From Gammaproteobacteria bacterium (GTDB lineage: Bacteria > Pseudomonadota > Gammaproteobacteria > SZUA-152), in the NCBI GenBank assembly GCA_021647505.1, contig JAKIUN010000007.1, positions 35,068-99,067 of the forward strand: a stretch of 64,000 nucleotides of DNA. Reading direction: 5' to 3'. Both the position numbers and the translations under genes were made by a program. This document shows positions 58,043-64,000 of this stretch, in pieces. The notes beneath the pieces were generated by a model. That model was not told the DNA's origin. It saw only the letters and a list, made by a program, of their open reading frames with translations, and searched no databases. How positions within the stretch are numbered: the stretch's first letter is position 1; each line of letters opens with the position of its first letter.

Positions 58043-58636
58043 TCAAGAACATCCACGTCCAAGAACATCCACCCCCTCATTGCTCAGCAGGGTAATGAGG
58101 CGGATCAGAGGTAGGCCGACCAGGGCATTGGGGTCTTCGCCCTTCATGGTCTCAAACAGGGCAATGCCCAGTCCCTCGGACTTAAAACTGCCCGCACAAT
58201 TATAGGGCTGTTCCCGGCGTAGATAGTTGTCGATTTGCCGTGTCGTCAACGAGCGGAATTTTACCGTAAACGGCACTACCTCCACTTGTGTCCGCCCGGT
58301 CGCGGTATTCAGCAGACACAGTCCGGTCAGGAACAACACCTCGTTCCCGCTAGCGGCGGTGAGTTGCTCGGCCGCCCTTTCGTGTGTCCCTGGCTTACCC
58401 AGAATCTCGTCACCCAAGACGGCCACCTGGTCGGAACCAATAATGAGTGCATTGGGGAACTGGTTGGCCACGGCGCGGGCCTTGTCTTCTGACAGTCGCT
58501 TGACCAGTGCATCCGCCGTTTCACCGGGCCGTCGCGTTTCATCGGTCTTGGGGCTGGCGGTTGAAAACAGCTGGCCGAGTCGTTCCAGCAGGGCCTTGCG
58601 AAACGGTGAGGTCGAGGCCAGAACCAGTTGTGTCAT
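58043..58636 (-). CDS. Maf-family nucleotide pyrophosphatase (YceF type)
   Basis: 197-residue house-cleaning pyrophosphatase with the start LVLASTSPFRKALLERLG, DETRRPGE near residue 32, and IIGSDQVAVLGDEILGKP near residue 64 carrying the active-site acidic residues. The YceF subgroup prefers 7-methyl-GTP (family knowledge). It ends 4 nt from prkB in convergent orientation. Confidence 0.92.
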   Translation of the reverse strand: MTQLVLASTSPFRKALLERLGQLFSTASPKTDETRRPGETADALVKRLSEDKARAVANQFPNALIIGSDQVAVLGDEILGKPGTHERAAEQLTAASGNEVLFLTGLCLLNTATGRTQVEVVPFTVKFRSLTTRQIDNYLRREQPYNCAGSFKSEGLGIALFETMKGEDPNALVGLPLIRLITLLSNEGVDVLGRGCS

Positions 58637-58775
58637 GGGTACGTGTCCTTGGTTTTTTGTCCGATGGATAAGTGCTGCATTCTAACCAACAGCCCGCCAG
58701 ATCGCCCGTATTCTGTTTGACAGCGATAAAACCAACTGCCTTACTACCATTTAATGCCTTGGTGGAGAAAACGCC

Positions 58776-59048
58776 ATGTCCAGCCCGCGACTGTTTATCG
58801 TGCTTCTTCCGCTGCTCTTTCTGCTGGGCTTCAGTAGTCCGGCGCTGGCAGGGGCCTGCTCTTATCGTGAGGCCATCATGGCCCTGCAACAGGGCAACCC
58901 GGTACGGGGTATGGCCTTGTTGCGCATGGCCCGCCGGGACGGTGACCTGCGTGCCAGTTTGTATCTGGCAGCTCTGCAAGCCGATGATGATAAGCGCTTT
59001 CGTCAGGCATCAGTGCCGCTGGCCGTAATCGCCAAGTCGATGCAGTAA
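58776..59048 (+). CDS. Small exported protein of unknown function
   Basis: 90 residues with a clear signal peptide (LFIVLLPLLFLLGFSSPALA, cleavage near ALA-GA), then a short helical region with a Sel1-like flavour (YREAIMALQQGNPVRGMALL..). There is a single cysteine right after the cleavage site. No family recognised. It is divergent from maf and upstream of mazG. Confidence 0.65.
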   Translation: MSSPRLFIVLLPLLFLLGFSSPALAGACSYREAIMALQQGNPVRGMALLRMARRDGDLRASLYLAALQADDDKRFRQASVPLAVIAKSMQ

Positions 59049-59216
59049 ACCTCTGTAATATCTCTTCCTTATATTCCTTTTTTACCGCATTGCCTTTTGT
59101 GTGGTCGAACCTCTAGGGCGCTTCGGGTACTATCGCCACTTCTTGTCGTTGGTTCGTCGCACGCCGACCCGCCTGCCAATTTATCCGCTGATACACACAA
59201 TCACGAGAGTCGAAAA

Positions 59217-60014
59217 GTGAGCGACATCAAAGCCCTGCTGGAGGTAATGGCCAGACTGCGTGACCCAGAGGCCGGCTGCCCCTGGGATCGTGAGCAGACC
59301 CTGGCGAGCATCGTCCCGCACACCCTCGAGGAGGCCTACGAGGTTGCCGACGCCATTACCCGTGGCGACATGGGCGACCTGCGTGACGAACTGGGTGATC
59401 TGCTGTTTCAGGTGGTGTTCTACGCCCACATCGCCGAAGAGCGGGGCGACTTCGCCTTCGACGATGTGGTGCAGGCCATCTGTGACAAACTGATTCGTCG
59501 CCACCCCCATGTCTTTGCCGGCGCGGACATCATCGATGCCGAGGCGCAGACCGCCGCATGGGAGGCGCACAAGGCCCACGAGCGGCGCGACAAGCATGGC
59601 GAAGGAACCTTGGCCGGCGTCGCCCTGGCCCTGCCAGCGCTGAGTCGCGCCGCCAAACTGACCAAGCGCGCCGCCCGTGTCGGTTTTGATTGGCCCGATC
59701 TGCCACCCGTGTTTGACAAAATGCAGGAAGAACTGGACGAGCTGCGTCACGAGTTGGCGCAGGGAAGCATCGATGTGGAGCGTGTCGAAGATGAAATGGG
59801 CGACGTGCTGTTTGTCGCCAGCAACCTGGCGCGCAAGGCCGGTGTGGATCCGGAGGTAGCACTGCGCCGCGCCAATGCCAAGTTCGAACGCCGCTTTGCC
59901 GCCATGGAGGCACTGGCCGCCGCCGAGGGCGTGTCGCTGGACACGCTGAACCTCGACCGCTGGGAAGCCCTGTGGGTGCGGGTGAAGCGGGGTGAGGCAG
60001 CGGGCTCCGATTGA
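59217..60014 (+). CDS. mazG: Nucleoside triphosphate pyrophosphohydrolase
   Basis: All-alpha NTP pyrophosphatase of 265 residues, close to E. coli MazG. Tandem MazG domains show EEAYEVADAI..DLRDELGDLLFQVVFYA (near residues 40-65) and a second EE..ERVEDEMGDVLFVASNLAR near residue 190. It removes aberrant nucleotides and lowers ppGpp build-up in E. coli. GTG 59217 (MSDIKALLEVMARLRD) is the canonical start; the frame extends upstream without family similarity. Confidence 0.94.
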   Translation: MSDIKALLEVMARLRDPEAGCPWDREQTLASIVPHTLEEAYEVADAITRGDMGDLRDELGDLLFQVVFYAHIAEERGDFAFDDVVQAICDKLIRRHPHVFAGADIIDAEAQTAAWEAHKAHERRDKHGEGTLAGVALALPALSRAAKLTKRAARVGFDWPDLPPVFDKMQEELDELRHELAQGSIDVERVEDEMGDVLFVASNLARKAGVDPEVALRRANAKFERRFAAMEALAAAEGVSLDTLNLDRWEALWVRVKRGEAAGSD

Positions 60015-60106
60015 ATCTTGCAAGTTTTTTTCACCACAGAAATACGCGTGGTGAATCGTTGTGGCCGACCTTGCATGAACCCGTCACCTTGACAAAATCG
60101 CCGCGA

Positions 60107-60766
60107 CTATCCTGATAAAACTGCTGCCAATGGACTCACCACCGCATTGCCTCCTCGGTTCAGCACATGGGTATAGATTTGAGTGGTGCGCACGTCCTTG
60201 TGGCCGAGCTGCTCTTGCACTGTTCTGATGTCCATGCCGCGCTCCAGTAAATGCGTGGCAAAGGAATGGCGCAACGTATGGCAGCTGGCTGGTTTGTGAA
60301 TATTCGCCTTGCGAATGGCCTGTTTAACCGCGCGTTGAATCGCCTTCTCATCAAAATGATGCCGCCGTTCCACCCCTGAGCGTGGGTCAACGCTGCGTCG
60401 GCTGGATGGGAACACGTATTGCCACGCCCACTCCGTGGGTGCATTCGGATATTTTCTCGCCAAGGCATGTGGAAGGTAAACACTGCCAAAACCATCTGCC
60501 AAATCCTTATCATGCGTTTGCTGTCGATTCGTCAGATGCCGTTGCAAGGGCACGATCAACTCATCCGACAAAGTCACCACCCGATCTTTCCCACCCTTGC
60601 CATTGTGCACATTAATTGAGCGATGCAAAAAATCGAGATTCATCACCCGCAAGCGCAAACATTCCATTATAAGTTTTCTCCGTACTGCGGCTGTAATGGC
60701 GCACACGAATGGCATCAGAAACTGAACACAGAAAAGGTGAAGAATAGCGCGTCGAATCCATGACAA
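60107..60766 (-). pseudogene. intI: Integron-type tyrosine recombinase remnant (internal deletion and frameshift)
   Basis: The C-terminal catalytic half is intact: the [21 protein letters not shown] insertion typical of integron integrases is seen near residues 102-122 (split), followed by [31 protein letters not shown] and the nucleophile Tyr. The N-terminal part reads in a different frame from ATG 60761 ([24 protein letters not shown]). It jumps straight to the MECLRLRV region, so about 130-150 codons including the first catalytic Arg box are missing. It is almost certainly inactive. Confidence 0.78.
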
Positions 60767-61269
60767 TACTCCCTTGAGTGCACTGGTGTTTTGTACAGTA
60801 ATTTTTTAAGTCAGCCATTGCAAGCGGAATATTCCTCCACTTTGGGGTATTATCTCATCCAATATCTCGGCCACACCCCAATATTCCAAGGAGAAAAGCA
60901 TTCGGGAGTATTTGGTAACTTGTTGAATAAATTATATTTTCAGCTGAAACAGCGAAGATTGGGCATGATTAATTGATAAATATGTACTGGAAGTACCGTA
61001 CATAATATTCCCCAAAATGTCTTATTTGCCCGTTCAATATTCGGTGGGAATTGCAGACTGCATGTCCATGGCGTAAAATACGATGATGTAAGTGATTGAT
61101 TGTTTAGCAGGTTTGTAGGAGTATTTGGAGAGGTCGGGAATCACCGGCGAATAAATCACCGGATTTCGGGGCGGAGTTCTACCCCACTTTGGGGTAGATT
61201 AAGCGTTATGTTTAAAAGCGAATCTCGTAGTGATTTTGAGTTAACAGTAATATAAAAAGGATGTCTTAA
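60767..61269. other. AT-rich gap between integrase remnant and ATPase gene
   Basis: 503 bp, where the attI site or promoter would be expected. A 13-bp direct repeat CCACTTTGGGGTA occurs at 60837-60849 and 61184-61196. The second copy forms a CTACCCC/GGGGTAG hairpin (61179-61197). An ATGTAC/GTACAT inverted repeat lies at 60982-61003. No gene or clear attC site is recognised. Confidence 0.5.
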
Positions 61270-63867
61270 TTGTCTAAATCTATAAATGAATTTAAACGTT
61301 TTTTATCCTTAAAAAGTTCGTCTATGAATGAATATGAGCTGAAATTAGCCAGAATTATTCTGGATAATTTTGACGCTATCGAAGGGAAGTCTTCCGCTGG
61401 TGGTGCCAGAGCCAATATTTTATCAAAGCTTATACAGAAATTTGGAAAAACTGTAGATCCGTATGTTGACGATAAACCCCTCGAATCTGAAAAAAATAGA
61501 AAAATTGTAAAGCTAAATAAACTCAGGGTTAAGGGGTTTAGAGGGTTTTCTGATGAGGTTACTTTTGACCTGAGTAAAAACTATGTATTTATGTATGGGC
61601 CTAATGGATCTGGAAAATCGAGCTTTTGTGAAGCGCTCGAGTATTCACTAACTGGTCGAATTCAAGAGGCTAGTACAAAAAGATTTGATATTGATAATTA
61701 TATAAAAAATAACTCCTCAACTTTACCTTCAGTTTATTTGTCTGTTGAATATGATTCTGGAATAGAAAGAAAGGCCAATGAAAGTACTTTAGAAAATGAT
61801 TTTATATTTATAGAACGAAATAGAATAGAGAGTTTTGCTCGAGTTTCATCATTTACCCCCCAAGCACAGCAAGTAAGACTATCAGCATTATTCGGTTTGG
61901 ATCAATTTAACAATTTTTGTAATGGGTTTAATAAGTCAATTGAAAATAGACTGCCATTAAATCCAACTAATTTTATTTCTCTTCAGGGAAAAGAAAAAGA
62001 AATACAAAAATATAAGTTGGTTATAGAAAATAAAAATTCTGAAATTGAGGGCTATGAAGAAAGAAAGAAAAAATTACTTTCTAGGTATAGCGAATGCAAA
62101 CTAGTCACTGATATTGTTGTTTTTATAAATGATGAAAACGACGGTATTCTGAATAAAAAAAAGAAAGAGGTTCAGGAGCTTTCTAAAATAAAACTTAAGT
62201 CTATAGAAAAGATAGATGGGTTATCTAACAAGTTAAATGGTTTAGAGGGAAAGTTTAAAACTTATAAGATATTAGAAAAGGAAATTAGTCAATATCGAAC
62301 AGAAATAAACTTCATTGACCTATATTCAGCGATAGTAATCTTATCAGAGTCACAAAAATTGGATAAATGTCCAGCCTGTGATACACCGTTAGAACGTGTT
62401 ATATCTGATCCCTACGTTAAAGCAAGCTCTCAGCTGTCAGTTTTAAAAGAAATTTCAAAAAAGCAACAGGAGATTATAGTTCTGAAGTCTTCTATATCTA
62501 ATGACCTGATCAGGTTTAGTGCGGAGGTGAAGTCAATTGAAATAGATAAGGAAGTATCATTCTCTAGTTTCGAAGAAGATATAAAGATATTGAGGTTTGA
62601 AATATCAAAAACAAAAGATAAATGGTTAATCTACAATGTAGATAATAAAGTATTTTTATCTAAAAAAGATGATATAGAAAAAGAAGTAAAAATATTGGAA
62701 AAGGATAATGTGGAGTCATCGACGCTATCTGAGCTTTATAAGGCAGCATTTAAAGAAAAAAATTCTGCAACAAAAATAATTGAAAAATTCAACAATGAAA
62801 ATAAGATTTTAATTAAATCGGTTGAATCTGAGAAAAAATCAATTAGTTTTTATAGCCAATATGCGGTTTCATATGAAAAACTTATCGAAAAGTTAAATAC
62901 ATATTCAGAATACCTTCCTTTGAATCTTTCAAAATCGCTAGAATCTCTAGTGTTAGAAATATATAACTCAATTAACAAACACCCTTATGACCATGAGTTA
63001 CTTGTTTCTTTGACGTTACCAGTTAAACCGAGTCAAAGTATAAAAATTCAGTATATTAACGGGAACCCAGAAGATGCTCTTCGAGTATTAAGCGAAGGAC
63101 ATTTGCGCTGTTTAGGTTTATCAATTCTGTTGGCAAAAAATATATTTGATGAGCATAACATTATAATATTTGATGATGTTGTAAATGCAATTGACGATGA
63201 ACATAGATCGGGAATTATACGCGAACTATTCACAAACGAAAAACTGATTAAAAAACAAATGGTTTTAACAACTCATGGTGAAGATTTTGTTAAACGGTTA
63301 GAAAATGAGTTGCCAAAAAAGGAATTAAAAAAACTGTTAAAGAGATATGATTTTATCAAAAATTTTGAAAATAGAGATGTTTTGATTGAACAGGATTTAA
63401 ATAGACATTTCTTAGAAAAAGCCGATAAATCGCTTAAAAAAGGTTTTACTAAAGATTGTTTAATGGAATGTCGGAGGTCACTAGAGGAACTTACAACTCG
63501 TCTTTGGAAAAAAATTGGCCAAGAGGGTCTAGATTCTTCAATATCGGTCAAATTGAGGTCGCCTAATATTCCACCTGATTTGTATAATCTTATTGATGGT
63601 TTAATTAAGAATATAGGAGAACTAGAGAAAAAACCTGGCATAAATAACTTTACAAAACACAAAGACTGTTTACTTAAAATTAAAGATTCAAGCAAAAAAA
63701 ATCAAGTTACTTGGAAGTTGCTTAATAAAGGAACACATCAAGAGGATATGAATGAGGAATTCGACGAAAATCAAGCTGGTGAATTATTAACATTATGTGT
63801 TGAATTAGATGGGTTGGTTAAAAGCTATCGTCGTCAAGACTATTCTGTTGCAACAGTTGGTTCTTAA
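61270..63867 (+). CDS. Rad50/SMC-like AAA ATPase with zinc hook, candidate defence protein
   Basis: 865 residues. An unassigned N-terminal segment (about 1-80) precedes the ABC-type ATPase: Walker A GPNGSGKSS (about 110-118), a long coiled coil interrupted by a CPAC zinc-hook motif near residue 368, signature LSEGHLRCLGLS (about 608), Walker B IIIFDDVVNAIDD (about 632) and an H-loop TTHGE. About 175 extra C-terminal residues contain charged helices (RRSLEELTTRLW, NKGTHQED). The layout resembles RloC, Lamassu LmuB and other defence ATPases, but the effector domain is not identified. TTG start with AAAAGGA upstream; strongly AT-rich. Confidence 0.8.
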   Translation: MSKSINEFKRFLSLKSSSMNEYELKLARIILDNFDAIEGKSSAGGARANILSKLIQKFGKTVDPYVDDKPLESEKNRKIVKLNKLRVKGFRGFSDEVTFDLSKNYVFMYGPNGSGKSSFCEALEYSLTGRIQEASTKRFDIDNYIKNNSSTLPSVYLSVEYDSGIERKANESTLENDFIFIERNRIESFARVSSFTPQAQQVRLSALFGLDQFNNFCNGFNKSIENRLPLNPTNFISLQGKEKEIQKYKLVIENKNSEIEGYEERKKKLLSRYSECKLVTDIVVFINDENDGILNKKKKEVQELSKIKLKSIEKIDGLSNKLNGLEGKFKTYKILEKEISQYRTEINFIDLYSAIVILSESQKLDKCPACDTPLERVISDPYVKASSQLSVLKEISKKQQEIIVLKSSISNDLIRFSAEVKSIEIDKEVSFSSFEEDIKILRFEISKTKDKWLIYNVDNKVFLSKKDDIEKEVKILEKDNVESSTLSELYKAAFKEKNSATKIIEKFNNENKILIKSVESEKKSISFYSQYAVSYEKLIEKLNTYSEYLPLNLSKSLESLVLEIYNSINKHPYDHELLVSLTLPVKPSQSIKIQYINGNPEDALRVLSEGHLRCLGLSILLAKNIFDEHNIIIFDDVVNAIDDEHRSGIIRELFTNEKLIKKQMVLTTHGEDFVKRLENELPKKELKKLLKRYDFIKNFENRDVLIEQDLNRHFLEKADKSLKKGFTKDCLMECRRSLEELTTRLWKKIGQEGLDSSISVKLRSPNIPPDLYNLIDGLIKNIGELEKKPGINNFTKHKDCLLKIKDSSKKNQVTWKLLNKGTHQEDMNEEFDENQAGELLTLCVELDGLVKSYRRQDYSVATVGS

Positions 63868-63965
63868 TAGCTAAGGAATGGAAATTAAATAATATTTACA
63901 CCTAACCTTGAAAGCTATAGATAAAAAATGATACAAGAGGTCTACGAAAAAAATGGATTTTCTTA

Positions 63966-64000
63966 ATGATACGCCCATACGATAACGTAGTAGAAGACCG
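63966..64000 (+). CDS. Possible start of a further gene, cut by the window end
   Basis: ATG 63966 opens a frame (MIRPYDNVVED..) that continues to the last base. It lies about 100 bp after the ATPase gene and could be its partner. There is too little sequence for any assignment, and the ribosome site is poor. Confidence 0.25.
   Translation, partial: MIRPYDNVVED

Noticed and set aside
58046..58070. Short direct repeat (AAGAACATCCAC twice) between prkB and maf
   Set aside because: It lies at the maf 3' end and encodes part of its C-terminus; two short copies are not enough to call an element.
61200..61215. GCGTTATG as an attC or attI crossover
   Set aside because: GTTATGT does not fit GTTRRRY and no paired inverse core or folded attC arms are found upstream.

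Overview
The window looks like a gammaproteobacterial chromosome, probably from a chemolithoautotroph. This is inferred from gene order and protein features: serC-serA-pheA-hisC-tyrA-aroA-cmk-rpsA-ihfB-lapA-lapB-pyrF in one run, RNase E divergent from rluC, a proteobacterial-type phosphoribulokinase (Calvin cycle), and a very large multihaem cytochrome c locus. No rRNA, tRNA or CRISPR array was seen. Most of the window is GC-rich; about 22.6-30.5 kb and 60.8-64 kb are clearly AT-rich and look acquired.

Layout. (1) 0-13.3 kb: serine and aromatic amino acid/histidine biosynthesis, then cmk, rpsA, ihfB, the LPS-assembly pair lapAB, pyrF and a small ComEA-like protein. Nearly every gap between the aromatic genes holds a different palindromic repeat. 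(2) 13.7-20.7 kb: manC (GDP-mannose), then the activated-methyl cycle metK-ahcY-(cysC)-metF. ahcY is preceded by a good S-adenosylhomocysteine riboswitch, and a MntA/HepT-type toxin-antitoxin pair sits between cysC and metF. (3) 20.8-32.3 kb: an exopolysaccharide locus with an EPS-associated MarR regulator, toxin-antitoxin debris, methyltransferase, flippase, CDP-alcohol phosphotransferase, polymerase/ligase, two GT4 glycosyltransferases, a radical SAM protein and a WcaJ-type initiating phosphosugar transferase. (4) 33.1-45.7 kb: nine co-directional genes, seven of them multihaem c-type cytochromes with 52 potential haem sites. They include a secreted octahaem protein with a GlyGly-CTERM-like tail, an outer-membrane barrel, an octahaem lipoprotein, a NapH-like Fe-S membrane protein fused to an octahaem domain, and an NHL propeller fused to twelve haem motifs. 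This is the most striking part of the window and is read as a candidate trans-envelope electron conduit. (5) 45.9-60 kb: pgi-gnd-pgl, a low-molecular-weight phosphatase, rne, rluC, a HAD phosphatase, an SppA-like protease, prkB, maf and mazG. (6) 60.1-64 kb: an internally deleted integron-type integrase, then an AT-rich gene for a Rad50/SMC-like ATPase with a zinc hook, a plausible defence gene.

Non-autonomous mobile elements are abundant. Three copies of a 144-bp element (22.4, 32.3 and 53.9 kb) each carry 17-bp terminal inverted repeats and 10-bp target duplications. A second family (TIR CAGTG..GTCCCGTTAAC) occurs at 21.8 and 36.1 kb. A 151-bp element with GTAA ends and a perfect 8-bp duplication sits at 32.8 kb, and a 159-bp element with a TAA duplication sits upstream of rne. 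Several other long palindromes of the REP type fill gaps.
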